This document shows, piece after piece, positions 28,909-37,504 of a stretch of 45,356 nucleotides of DNA. This DNA comes from Pseudomonadota bacterium (GTDB lineage: Bacteria > Desulfobacterota > Desulfobacteria > Desulfobacterales > Desulfosarcinaceae). The position numbers were made by a program, and so were the translations under genes. The stretch is from positions 1-45,356 of the forward strand of contig JAEYRZ010000043.1 in assembly GCA_023435265.1 (NCBI GenBank). The letters run 5' to 3'. The notes beneath the pieces were generated by a model, which worked only from the letters and a program-made list of their open reading frames with translations, was not told the origin of the DNA and searched no databases. The stretch's first letter is position 1. Every line of letters starts with the position of its first letter.

Positions 28909-30255
28909 TCAATCGACAGGGATTTTCTTCAACTTCTGGCGGAGGGTTTTACGGTCGATTCCCAGAATTTGAGCGGCCTGCGTTTTATTGCCGTTTACGG
29001 CGGATAGAACATCCCGAATATGATCGAGTTCAACCTGCACCAGCGTTCGGTTCAGGCCTTTGTCCGGGCTGACGCAGAATCGCATGGCGGGCGGAAGGTC
29101 GGCGGCTTCGATGCGATCGCCCTCGCAAAGCACCACCAGGCGCTGAATCAGGTTTTCCAACTCCCGCACGTTGCCCGGCCAATGGTAATCATTCAGGATG
29201 CGCAGCGCCGCATCCTGAATGACCGGCAGCGGGCGGTTCATTTCACGGGCATAGTTGGCCATGAAGGTGTTGATCAACAGGAGAATATCGCCATCGCGGG
29301 CGCGCAGCGGCGGAAGATTGATGTTGAGCACATTCAGCCGATAGTACAAGTCCTCGCGGAAAACGCCGATGCGCACCAACTGCAGCAAATCCTTGTTGGT
29401 GGCCGCGACCAGGCGCGTGTCGACCGTATAGGGGCGGCTCGAGCCGACCATGGTCATGGTTTTATCCTGGATGGCGCGCAGCAGCTTGGACTGCATCTGC
29501 GGGCTGGCGTCGCCGACTTCATCCAGAAAAAGCGTCCCGCCATGCGCGACCTGAAAAAACCCGGCCCGCGACTCGCCTGCGCCGGTAAACGCACCTTTCA
29601 CGTGGCCGAACAATTCGCTTTCGATGAGGCTGTCCGGAATGGCCGTGCAGTTCATGGTGACGAAAGGCGCGGCGCGGCGCCGGCTGTGATAATGAACAGC
29701 CCTGGCGATGAGTTCCTTGCCGGTTCCGCTTTCGCCTGAAATCAACACGGTTGCGGTGGATTCGGCGGCTTTGGCGATGAGCTTGAAAACGTGCCGCATG
29801 GCGGTCGATTCGCCGACGATTCCGAAATCGGCGATCCGTCCGACTTCGGCATGGGCCTTGCGCCGCCGCGCCAGCTTGTCCAGCGTGCGCGTCACGGCCG
29901 CACGCAGTTCTTCGTCGGTAAACGGCTTGACCAAGTACTCCTCGGCGCCGGTTTTCACGGCCTCTACGGCGGTCGCGATCGTGGGGAAGCCCGTGATCAT
30001 CATGATCTCCGCATCGGCATGGTTTTCGCGGACGTGGCGGACAAGGTCCATGCCGCTGACCCGCGGCATCTTGAAATCGGTGATGATCAAGTCTATGGGA
30101 TTCCGGGCGAGAAATTGAACCGCCGCGTCGACCCCGTCTGTGGTAAAGACCCGGTAGCCGTCGGACTCCAGGTGCCGCCGGACCACTTCCCGGGTATCGG
30201 GCGAATCATCCACCACGAGTATCCTGAACGGTGATTTAGCTTTACGGTGCGGCAT
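28909..30255 (-). CDS. Sigma-54-dependent response regulator, NtrC family
   Basis: 448 residues in three domains. The receiver (about 10-125) has the phosphoacceptor Asp in LIITDFKMP and the conserved Lys in YLVKPF. The sigma-54 AAA+ domain has Walker A GESGTGKE and the sigma-54 contact loop GAFTGA. The C-terminal Fis-type helix-turn-helix reads NGNKTQAAQILGIDRKTLRQ. Phosphorylation should allow it to activate sigma-54 promoters. ATG 30255 has AAGGAGG five bases upstream and overlaps the end of the histidine kinase gene by 14 bases, so the two form a coupled pair. The target genes are unknown. Confidence 0.96.
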   Translation of the reverse strand: MPHRKAKSPFRILVVDDSPDTREVVRRHLESDGYRVFTTDGVDAAVQFLARNPIDLIITDFKMPRVSGMDLVRHVRENHADAEIMMITGFPTIATAVEAVKTGAEEYLVKPFTDEELRAAVTRTLDKLARRRKAHAEVGRIADFGIVGESTAMRHVFKLIAKAAESTATVLISGESGTGKELIARAVHYHSRRRAAPFVTMNCTAIPDSLIESELFGHVKGAFTGAGESRAGFFQVAHGGTLFLDEVGDASPQMQSKLLRAIQDKTMTMVGSSRPYTVDTRLVAATNKDLLQLVRIGVFREDLYYRLNVLNINLPPLRARDGDILLLINTFMANYAREMNRPLPVIQDAALRILNDYHWPGNVRELENLIQRLVVLCEGDRIEAADLPPAMRFCVSPDKGLNRTLVQVELDHIRDVLSAVNGNKTQAAQILGIDRKTLRQKLKKIPVD

Positions 30256-31735
30256 CGGCCCCTCCTTCACTGCGGATGGGCAGCGTCACTGCAAACCTCG
30301 TGCCCTCGCCCTTTCGGCTGCGCACATCGATTTTACCCCCGTGCCCGGCCACGATGCCGTGCACCACGGACAACCCCAATCCCGTCCCCTGATCGATGTC
30401 TTTGGTCGTGAAAAACGGCAGGAACATCTGCTCCCGAACCGATTCATCCATACCGACGCCCGTATCCTGAACCACCAGGACGGCCCCTTCCGGCACCGCC
30501 GCGGTTTGAATCGAAAGCCGGCCGCCGCCGGGCATCGCCTGAATCGCGTTCACCACCAGATTGACCAGGACCTGGGTGAGCTGTGAAGGATCGGCATTGA
30601 TCGCCGGCAATGCATCATCAAAATTCTTTTCGAAAATGATTTTGCTTTCGGCGAACCGGGGCTCGATAAACGCCAGGCCTTCCGCAATCAGGTTGTTCAG
30701 ATTTACTTCCATCTTGCGATTGGGAACCTGGCGGCTGAACAGCATGAGCTTTTTGATCACCTCGCGGGCGTGCAGCGCGGACTGGATGATATGCGCGAGG
30801 TCGCGGGCCACCTGTGCCGGCAACCGTTTGCTTTTGGCCGCCAGCTGGGCGAAGCCCAGGATGCTGCCCAACGGTTCGTTCAGTTCGTGCGCCACACCGG
30901 CCGTCAGCTGACCGATTTTGGCCAGCCGGTCTGCGTGCCGAAGCTGGTTTTCCAGTTCGCTCTTTTTCTCGTCGGCAAGCTTTTTTTCGATCAGCAGCGC
31001 GGCCTGCCGCGCAATCGTGCGCAGCAGGCGGTGTTCTTCCGGTAGAAAACGGATCTGCTCACCCGCCGAATCACCGGCATCCGTCGTGTAAATGATGTCG
31101 ATCGCCCCACGCGGCTTGCCGGAAATCACCAGGGTTTCCGTCAGCCGCGGCTCGGCGTCCCGGAAGCCGGCCGTGGCGTACTGACTGCCGTCGAGTTCAA
31201 TTCGCGCGGCCGCCAGGGCGGGATACTGGAATGCCGGCGGCAGCAACTGCACGATCGATCGAATCAAACCCTCCAACGGGATCTCCGGGTGTCCCGAAAT
31301 GCGGGCGATGTTGTAAAGGCAGCTCAGCTCCTTATTGCGCTCGACCAGATTGAACCGCTCTTCGAGCAGTTTTCTTTCGTTGAGGACATATTCGGTGATA
31401 TCGCGGCCCACGGCCAGGATGGCCCCCTCCGTTCGGGTGCCCGTCGAAACTGCTTGAAGGGTCCAGGCGACCGTCCGCCGCGGGCCTTCCCTGCCGCTGA
31501 TTTCCTCCAGGCGTGAAATGGGTGCACCTCGCGCCGAAGCGGCTTCGGACAACAACCGCTGCGCTTCGTCGCCAAACAGCGCATCGGCACACGGCGGGGC
31601 CGAGTCCGCCTGATCGAGCCCGAGGAACCGCCGGGCGGCGGCATTGGCGTCGAGCATCCGCCCGCGCTCGTCCAGCAGCAAAACCAGTGCCCCGGAGAGA
31701 TCCAGGGCCATCCCGTTGATGTTTTCATCGCGCAT
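30242..31735 (-). CDS. PAS/GAF-type sensor histidine kinase
   Basis: 497 residues without membrane spans, so the sensor is cytosolic. A PAS domain (about 10-115; LVLLLDERGRMLDANAAARR) is followed by a GAF-like segment (about 145-265). The dimerisation domain has the phospho-His in GVAHELNEPLGSILGF, and the ATPase domain has the N box LVNLVVNAIQAMP, G1 DTGVGMDE and G2 GTGLGLSVVHGIV. It should phosphorylate the downstream regulator. The start overlaps the prmA end by 11 bases. The ribosome-binding site is weak, consistent with coupling to prmA translation. The signal is unknown. Confidence 0.93.
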   Translation of the reverse strand: MRDENINGMALDLSGALVLLLDERGRMLDANAAARRFLGLDQADSAPPCADALFGDEAQRLLSEAASARGAPISRLEEISGREGPRRTVAWTLQAVSTGTRTEGAILAVGRDITEYVLNERKLLEERFNLVERNKELSCLYNIARISGHPEIPLEGLIRSIVQLLPPAFQYPALAAARIELDGSQYATAGFRDAEPRLTETLVISGKPRGAIDIIYTTDAGDSAGEQIRFLPEEHRLLRTIARQAALLIEKKLADEKKSELENQLRHADRLAKIGQLTAGVAHELNEPLGSILGFAQLAAKSKRLPAQVARDLAHIIQSALHAREVIKKLMLFSRQVPNRKMEVNLNNLIAEGLAFIEPRFAESKIIFEKNFDDALPAINADPSQLTQVLVNLVVNAIQAMPGGGRLSIQTAAVPEGAVLVVQDTGVGMDESVREQMFLPFFTTKDIDQGTGLGLSVVHGIVAGHGGKIDVRSRKGEGTRFAVTLPIRSEGGADAAP

Positions 31736-32666
31736 GGGTCACCGAACCGCCGTTTCGCCCGGCTATCGCCACCCAATCTTCCCGGCCTTCGGTCGCGATC
31801 GCCGCATAGCCGAGGCGCGCCATTTTGGCCGCCACTTCGGATCGGCGCGCTTCGATGATGCCCGAGCAGATCAAAAGCCCGCCGGGCTTGAGGGTGCGTC
31901 CGACTTGATCCAGCAGATCGAGGATGACGTCGGCCAGGATGTTGGCCACCACCACATCGTACGTTGCCGTGATGCGGTCCGCCAGATGACCGCGGTGCAG
32001 GTCGAAGCGCTCCGGCGCCACCCCGTTCAGCAGAAGATTATCACGGGCCACAGCCACGGCCACAGGGTCCGAGTCCACTCCGGTCAGGCGGCCGGCGCCG
32101 AGGCGCGCGGCGGCGACCAGCAGGATGCCGGAGCCGGTGCCGATATCCAGGACGGACTGGCCGGGGGCGAGATACCGCTCCAGCAGCTGAATGCACAGCA
32201 CGGTGGTTGGATGCGTTCCGGTGCCGAAAGCCATGCCGGGGTCTATTTCAATGACCTGCTCGCCATCGCCCGGAAGATATTCGCGCCAGGTCGGCTTGAC
32301 GACCAGACGATCGGAAACCTTCTGGGGATAAAAAAAGACTTTCCACGACTCGGCCCAATCTTCTTCGTCCACCTTACGGTAGGTGGTGCGGGCGCGGATC
32401 GCCTCATGGGCCGAAAGCTGTGCGAGGCGTTCGTCGAGAAACGCGCAGTTGCGGCTCAGCGTGTCGTCGGCCGGCAGGTAGCCGGTGACCGCCGGCTCGG
32501 CCGGCGGCGGCAGGGCATCGGCGCCCCAGTCCTGAGTCTCATCCTGAACCGGATCGTCGATCACCACGCCCTTGGCACCGAGGTCGTAGAAAATATCGGC
32601 GATCAACTCGGCCGCCAATTCAGCCTGCGCCGAAGCGAAGGTCACTTTGACTTCAAGCCACTGCAT
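31725..32666 (-). CDS. prmA: Ribosomal protein L11 methyltransferase
   Basis: 313 residues. The N-terminal domain starts MQWLEVKVTFASAQAELAAE and guides L11 binding; the C-terminal class I methyltransferase domain has the SAM-binding motif LDIGTGSGIL, the acidic residue at GVDSDPVAV and the catalytic-loop motif VANILADVI. It trimethylates L11 in E. coli. ATG 32666 has GAGAGA upstream; the open frame continues upstream through mgtE in another reading frame, but that part is non-conserved. It lies 11 bases after mgtE and overlaps the kinase gene. Confidence 0.95.
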   Translation of the reverse strand: MQWLEVKVTFASAQAELAAELIADIFYDLGAKGVVIDDPVQDETQDWGADALPPPAEPAVTGYLPADDTLSRNCAFLDERLAQLSAHEAIRARTTYRKVDEEDWAESWKVFFYPQKVSDRLVVKPTWREYLPGDGEQVIEIDPGMAFGTGTHPTTVLCIQLLERYLAPGQSVLDIGTGSGILLVAAARLGAGRLTGVDSDPVAVAVARDNLLLNGVAPERFDLHRGHLADRITATYDVVVANILADVILDLLDQVGRTLKPGGLLICSGIIEARRSEVAAKMARLGYAAIATEGREDWVAIAGRNGGSVTHAR

Positions 32667-32677
32667 GCAAGTCTCTC

Positions 32678-34036
32678 TCAGGCGAACCAGCGCATGGTCA
32701 CGATCGCCATTTGAAAGTAAATCGTGATGCCGACGGCGTCGATGATCGTGGCGATGAAAGGACCGGCGGTGAGCGCCGGGTCGAGCCGCAGCTTTTTCAG
32801 GAACAACGGCATCAAGGCTCCGGTCAGATTGGCGGCCAGGAGCGTGGCGATCAGGGCGGCGCCCACGATGCATCCCAACATCACGTCCTTGTCCTGCAGG
32901 AATACCCGGAAATAGGCCATGCCGCCCAGGGAGACCCCCAGCGCCAATCCCATAATCAGCTCGCGCCGGAATACGCGTCCGAAATCGCGCGGGCGCACCT
33001 CGCCCAGGGCCAGTGCGCGCACCATCATGGTGGCCGACTGGGTGCCGGCATTGCCGCAGGTGCCGGTGACCAGGGGGATGAAAAAGGCCAACGCCACCAT
33101 CCGGCCCAGCACATCGGCGTTCCACTCCATGGCCATGGTGGTCAGCAGGGAAGTAAACAGCAGTACCGCCAGCCACAGAAAACGGCTCCAGAACAGCCGG
33201 GGCAGCGGCCGCTTGAAATATTCCTCCTCGAACGGCACCACCGCCGAAATGCGCTGGAAGTCTTCGGTGTCCTCGGCCTCGATGATGTCGATGACGTCGT
33301 CGACGGTGATGATGCCCAGCAGGCGGTTCTCGGCATCCACGACCGGCACGGCCAGAAGGTCGTACTTTGAGATGGCCGCGGCCACTTTTTCCACGCCCAG
33401 ATCGTGCGGCACGCTGATGGTCTGCCTCTGCATGATGGCGCTCAGTTCGGTGTTCGGCTTGGCCATGATCAGGTCGCGCAGCGACAGAATGCCCAGAAGG
33501 CGCCGCTCGGTGTCCGTAATGTAGATGTAGTAAATGGTTTCTTTGTTGGGTGCCTGCAGACGCAGCTTTTCGAGCGCCGCGGCGGCAGTCAGGTTTTGCG
33601 GCAGCACGGCATATTCGGTGGTCATCACCGCACCGGCCGTGCCTTCCTCGTACTGCCACAGCTTGCGGATGTCATTGCGCTCGGCCTGGGCGATGAGCGG
33701 CATGAGCCCTTCGCGCACATCGTCGTCCAGGGCCTTGAGCAGGTCCACGCGGTCGTCCGGCTCCATGTGCTCGATGAAGCGCAGCATGGTTTGCGAGTTG
33801 GCCCCTTCGAGACATGCTTGCTGAGTCTCGATGGAGAGCTGGGCGAAGGCATCCACGGCTTTATGGTTGCCGACCTTGAGCAGCACCTCGGTCAGCTGGG
33901 CCGGGGGCGCTGCACTGTGTTCCAAGGCTTCTGCGATGTCCGAGGGATGCAGGCTGCGCAACGCTGCGACCTGCACGGCGCACTCCTGCGTCAATGCCGG
34001 ATCCACAAAGCAATTGATATTGAGGGTGTATGCCAA
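32678..34036 (-). CDS. mgtE: Magnesium transporter MgtE
   Basis: 452 residues with the full MgtE layout: N-terminal helical superhelix (LHPSDIAEALEHS), tandem CBS domains (VLPQNLTAAAALEKLR; VVDAENRLLGIITVDDVIDI) and five C-terminal membrane helices. The pore-region segment GTCGNAGTQSATMMVRALALGE is conserved. The cytosolic part closes the channel when magnesium is high. The start codon is TTG at 34036, with AAAGGAGG six bases upstream. That ribosome-binding site can pair with an upstream complementary stretch. It is the first gene of a four-gene operon. Confidence 0.95.
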   Translation of the reverse strand: MAYTLNINCFVDPALTQECAVQVAALRSLHPSDIAEALEHSAAPPAQLTEVLLKVGNHKAVDAFAQLSIETQQACLEGANSQTMLRFIEHMEPDDRVDLLKALDDDVREGLMPLIAQAERNDIRKLWQYEEGTAGAVMTTEYAVLPQNLTAAAALEKLRLQAPNKETIYYIYITDTERRLLGILSLRDLIMAKPNTELSAIMQRQTISVPHDLGVEKVAAAISKYDLLAVPVVDAENRLLGIITVDDVIDIIEAEDTEDFQRISAVVPFEEEYFKRPLPRLFWSRFLWLAVLLFTSLLTTMAMEWNADVLGRMVALAFFIPLVTGTCGNAGTQSATMMVRALALGEVRPRDFGRVFRRELIMGLALGVSLGGMAYFRVFLQDKDVMLGCIVGAALIATLLAANLTGALMPLFLKKLRLDPALTAGPFIATIIDAVGITIYFQMAIVTMRWFA

Positions 34037-34091
34037 TTGGCGCCTCCTTTCCTCCGACGGCCGGGCCGGTCGTCAGAACGAAAGGAGCGCC
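34037..34091 (-). promoter_or_regulatory. Leader hairpin that can mask the mgtE ribosome-binding site
   Basis: In the minus-strand RNA, GGCGCUCCUUU (34091-34081) pairs with AAAGGAGGCGCC (34050-34039), 11 base pairs with one bulged G. The 3' arm is the Shine-Dalgarno sequence of mgtE. A smaller CGGC/GCCG stem lies in the loop. Confidence 0.55.
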
Positions 34092-34613
34092 TTAGCGGGA
34101 AACCGCAAAGTTCGCCGGGAGGCGCAATCGTCTGAGGGCCGGATGGACGGCGACCGCCGTATGGCACGGTCTACTGGGAGGTTGTGTTTCGCAACTTCCG
34201 CCTGAATCTCTGTCCATATGCTCCTCTTGATGATGCTCGCGGCCCGAAAGTTCACGGGCGCTTGGATTGAAACGGTGCGCAAGGTAGTCCATCGATAGGC
34301 AAAATGCAAGTTCAAACTGCTCGCTTTGGAGCCCCCGGTTCCCTCGAAAAGAGTTTGTCATTCCGCTGCGGCATTTTGACGGGGATCTAAAATCAGCGCC
34401 CGGCTTTAACTATTTCGCATCACCGCCCGCAGACCATCTACAATCCAGCACTTTATTCGATTCATACAAAAATAATGTTGAGTATCGGGGTTTTGAACGT
34501 GCCAAGTACGTTCTGGAGCGTATTTCAGGCGTTTTCTTCCCGATGTACGTTCCCGCCGTCGGTCTGCAGACGCATCCTCACATGATCGACAAATCCACTT
34601 CAAGGAGACGCAT
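34092..34613. other. Divergent promoter region of mgtE and the beta-barrel gene
   Basis: More than 500 bases without a supported gene. A 6-bp inverted repeat GAACGT/ACGTTC lies around 34495-34515. No convincing -35/-10 pair was found for either gene. Confidence 0.4.
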
Positions 34614-35141
34614 ATGAAAAAAGGACTACTATTCGTCTTGCTGGCTTCATTGGTCGCATTTCCATCCATGGTTTGGGCCCAGGAAAGCTACGGGTACAAT
34701 CCCGGGGATTGGGAGTTCACGCTGAACGGCAGCGGCTCCGCCGACGAAGATTTCGACGATACGCTGTTTTCCGTCGAGGGCAGCCTGGCCAAGTTTCTCA
34801 CTCCCGGGTGGGAAGTGGGCCTGCGGCAGGGAATCGGTTTCGCCGACCGGGAGGGCAGTGACAATGACTGGAACGGCTCGACCCGCCTGTTCACCGATTA
34901 CAACTTCGACCTGAATCGGTTGAAGCCGTTTGTCGGAGTGAATGCCGGTTACCTGTACGGCGACGGTGTGAACGACACGTGGATCGCCGGTCCGGAAGCC
35001 GGGCTCAAATTCTTTGTCTCCCCGGACGCCTTCGTTTACGGCAGCGCGGAGTACAATTATCTCCTCGATGAAGGTGACGACGACGACCTGTTCGAGGACG
35101 CCCGCACGGTCTATTCCGTCGGGCTAGGCATCCGCTTTTGA
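34614..35141 (+). CDS. Outer-membrane beta-barrel protein, OmpX/OmpW-size
   Basis: 175 residues. Residues 1-22 form a signal peptide (MKKGLLFVLLASLVAFPSMV, cleavage after WAQ or AQ). The mature part alternates hydrophobic and polar residues as in beta strands (WEFTLNGSGSADEDF; WEVGLRQGIGFADRE; RLKPFVGVNAGYLYGDG) and ends VYSVGLGIRF, with the terminal Phe that the Bam machinery recognises. The length suits an eight-stranded barrel. AAGGAG precedes the ATG by seven bases. Acidic loops (SADEDFDD; DEGDDDDLFED) face outside and may bind cations. A strong terminator follows, so it is a single-gene unit. Confidence 0.88.
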   Translation: MKKGLLFVLLASLVAFPSMVWAQESYGYNPGDWEFTLNGSGSADEDFDDTLFSVEGSLAKFLTPGWEVGLRQGIGFADREGSDNDWNGSTRLFTDYNFDLNRLKPFVGVNAGYLYGDGVNDTWIAGPEAGLKFFVSPDAFVYGSAEYNYLLDEGDDDDLFEDARTVYSVGLGIRF

Positions 35142-35162
35142 GATGCCGTTATGGTGAGGTGA

Positions 35163-35191
35163 GGCAGCCCGGCTCCGGGCTGCCTTTTTTT
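35163..35191 (+). terminator. Intrinsic terminator of the beta-barrel gene
   Basis: GGCAGCCCGG and CCGGGCTGCC form a GC-rich stem, followed by seven Ts, 21 bases after the stop. It also lies between convergent transcription units. Confidence 0.95.
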
Positions 35192-35221
35192 GTCCGGCCT
35201 GCCTCGGTAACGACCCGGTCC

Positions 35222-35989
35222 CTACCTGCCGCGCGGCTCCGGAGTTTCAATGCCCAAAAGGCGCAGCAGTCCATCCAGGATCGTCCACGGGTGCGGCGGA
35301 CAGCCGGGCACGAAGAGGTCGACCGGCAGGATGCCGGCGATGCCGCTGCGGCATTCGGCATGACCGGCATAGAGGCCCCCCGAGATCGCGCAGGCGCCGA
35401 CGGCGATGACGATCTTGGGCGCCGGCACCGCTTCATAGGTTTTCAGAAGCGCGAGCTTCATGTTTTCAGTAAGCGGACCGGTGACGATCAAGCCGTCCGC
35501 GTGGCGCGGCGAGGCCACGAACTGGATGCCGAAGCGGCCCAGATCGAAAGTCAGGGTGGTCAGCACATTGGTGTCCGCCTCGCAGGCGTTGCAGCCGCCG
35601 GCACTGACCTGGCGCAGCTTGAGCGACCGCCCGAAAAGCCGCCGCAAGGGCGCATCGAGCGCTGCGTCCGCCGTGCCCGTCATCAGCAGGTCTTCACGGC
35701 GGCGCGCCGCCAGGCGGTAGTCGCCGGTGAATCGAATGGCGCCGGCTGTGCAGGCCTCGGTGCAGTCGGTGCAGAAGAGACAGCGCCCCATGTCGATTCG
35801 CGGGGCGCCCTGCTCCCGCTGCGCGGTGCCCGTCGGACAGGCATCGAAACAGGCATCGCACTGCGGCCGGCACAGGGACGCATCGACCGCCGGACGCCCC
35901 CGGAACAGCTCGGGGAGCTCCGGTGCCTGTCGGGGGAAGGCATGCGTGCGGTATTTTTGTTGCCGGCGCGCCTGTAATACTTTGAACAT
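35222..35989 (-). CDS. Ferredoxin/HyfI-like fusion: small FeS subunit of the Ehr-type complex
   Basis: 255 residues. Residues 38-82 form a two-[4Fe-4S] ferredoxin domain with Cys 40, 44, 47, 51 and Cys 70, 73, 76, 80. Residues 125-250 are a NuoB/HyfI-type small subunit with the proximal-cluster ligands in GGCNACEAD (Cys 133, 136), VGACAISGG (Cys 200) and VPGCPPHP (Cys 230). In HyfI of hydrogenase-4 the ferredoxin is a separate protein (HyfH); here the two are fused, so one polypeptide could carry the whole electron wire. It is the last gene of the operon, nine bases after the large subunit gene. All twelve FeS cysteines are kept. Confidence 0.88.
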   Translation of the reverse strand: MFKVLQARRQQKYRTHAFPRQAPELPELFRGRPAVDASLCRPQCDACFDACPTGTAQREQGAPRIDMGRCLFCTDCTEACTAGAIRFTGDYRLAARRREDLLMTGTADAALDAPLRRLFGRSLKLRQVSAGGCNACEADTNVLTTLTFDLGRFGIQFVASPRHADGLIVTGPLTENMKLALLKTYEAVPAPKIVIAVGACAISGGLYAGHAECRSGIAGILPVDLFVPGCPPHPWTILDGLLRLLGIETPEPRGR

Positions 35990-35998
35990 GGCGTTCCT

Positions 35999-37504
35999 CT
36001 ATAAATCGTGCCCGCAGTAGGAGAGATTGAAACTCTTGTTGCACAGCGGGAAGTCGGAAATCTGCTGCCCGCGCAGGGCCAGCGCCAGCGCGAACCAGTT
36101 GTGGAAGGAGGGGTCCACCACCTTGTAGGCGGCGAACCGCCCGTGAGCGTCGGTCACGGCCACGTGACAGATTTCGCCCCGCCATCCTTCGGTGAGCGCA
36201 ACGGCGATGGACCGGGGAGCCGGCTGCGCCGCTTCGCCCAGGAACGGCCCGCCCGGCATTTCCTGAAGCTGCTGAAGAATGAACTCCAGGGAACGATTCA
36301 TTTCCAGCCAGCGCACCCGAGCGCGGGCGAAAACATCTCCGGTGGGCCAGGTGGCGGGCGGAATCAGGTGGACCTTGAAGGCATCCCAGGGATGGTCGTA
36401 GCGTACATCGCGGGAAACGTCGCAGGCCCGCGCACATGGACCTACCCAGCCCAGCGCCCGGGCGTCCCTGCCGTCCAGTCCGCCGGTCTCCTCGAAGCGC
36501 GCCCGTACCGATGGCGTGCTCCACAGCAATTCCACCGCGCTCTGCACATCCCGGAACGCGACCTTGAGCCGTTTGGCGAGTTCGACGGCGGTACGGACCG
36601 AAAGGTCGAAGCCCACGCCCCCCGGGCGGACCAGGTTGCGGCCGAAGCGGCTGCCGCACAACAGGGCCGTGGCGTTCAGGAAATCGCCGCGCAGCCGCCC
36701 ACAGTAAGCTGCGGTCGGCAGGAAACCCACGTCGCCGGCCAGGGCGCCCAGGTCGCCGGTGTGGTTGGCCAGACGCTCGAGCTCCAGGGCGACGGCGCGG
36801 ATCGACTGCGCGCGCGCCGGTGCCGGCCGGCCGCTCAGCCCTTCCATGAGCAGGGCGAAGGCGGTGGCATGACCGACGGTGGTATCGCCGGCCAGGGTTT
36901 CCATGTAACGCCGCGTGCGCGCATCCGGCCCGCCGCGCAGGGCGCGCTCGATGCCGCGGTGCTGATATCCTAGTTCGATCTCCAAGTGCAGCACCGTTTC
37001 GCCGTGGCACTGGAAGCGAAAATGTCCGGGCTCGATGATGCCCGCATGGACCGGGCCGACGGCCACTTCGTGGACCTCCTGCCCCTTCACGCGGAAATAA
37101 TCGGTCACCCCGATTTCAATCGCTTCCGAGGCGCTGGGTGTTCCTCCCATCGGAGGCTGAAAGCGGATCGGCTTGTTCCATGGATGGCCCTCGAGGGCGA
37201 GGCCCCACTGTTCCGCGATCTCGCGCTCGAACCAGTGCGCCTCGGGAGCTTGCGGGGTGAGCGCGGCGATGCGGCCCTCGACGCGCGTGCACAGCAGCTC
37301 CAGGTAGCCGATCTGGTCGAACCCAAGGACGGCCGTCAGGACCACACCGCCCTGTCCGTCGGTCCAGCCGAAGTACGCACACAGGCGCCCGCCGGCGGCG
37401 AGCCGTTCGAGTACCCGCATGCGAAAACAATCCGGCGCAAGTTCGGGAACCGCCGCGAGCGGCAGGCTTTGTCCATTGCGGCAAAGAGCCGGCGACGTTT
37501 TCAT
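35999..37504 (-). CDS. HyfG-like large subunit lacking Ni-Fe ligands (Ehr-type)
   Basis: 501 residues joining a NuoC-like domain (1-125; WFEREIAEQWGLALEGHPW) to a NuoD/HyfG-like domain. It has GPVHAGIIEPGHFRF and GYQHRGIERA, typical of group 4 hydrogenases. The first Ni-binding CxxC should lie in the aligned stretch ETLAGDTTVGH (202-212), where both Cys are replaced (Ala205, Thr208). The C-terminal DPCxxC reads DPSFHN (464-469), Cys to Ser466 and Asn469. All four ligands are thus lost, so it cannot carry a Ni-Fe centre. It matches the pattern described for Ehr complexes. ATG 37504 overlaps the hyfF stop by four bases; the same open frame running further upstream is not coding. Confidence 0.88.
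   Translation of the reverse strand: MKTSPALCRNGQSLPLAAVPELAPDCFRMRVLERLAAGGRLCAYFGWTDGQGGVVLTAVLGFDQIGYLELLCTRVEGRIAALTPQAPEAHWFEREIAEQWGLALEGHPWNKPIRFQPPMGGTPSASEAIEIGVTDYFRVKGQEVHEVAVGPVHAGIIEPGHFRFQCHGETVLHLEIELGYQHRGIERALRGGPDARTRRYMETLAGDTTVGHATAFALLMEGLSGRPAPARAQSIRAVALELERLANHTGDLGALAGDVGFLPTAAYCGRLRGDFLNATALLCGSRFGRNLVRPGGVGFDLSVRTAVELAKRLKVAFRDVQSAVELLWSTPSVRARFEETGGLDGRDARALGWVGPCARACDVSRDVRYDHPWDAFKVHLIPPATWPTGDVFARARVRWLEMNRSLEFILQQLQEMPGGPFLGEAAQPAPRSIAVALTEGWRGEICHVAVTDAHGRFAAYKVVDPSFHNWFALALALRGQQISDFPLCNKSFNLSYCGHDL

Noticed and set aside
31725..33659. A 644-residue frame apparently fusing prmA to an upstream part
   Set aside because: The upstream part is an out-of-frame reading of mgtE with low-complexity composition; prmA begins at 32666.
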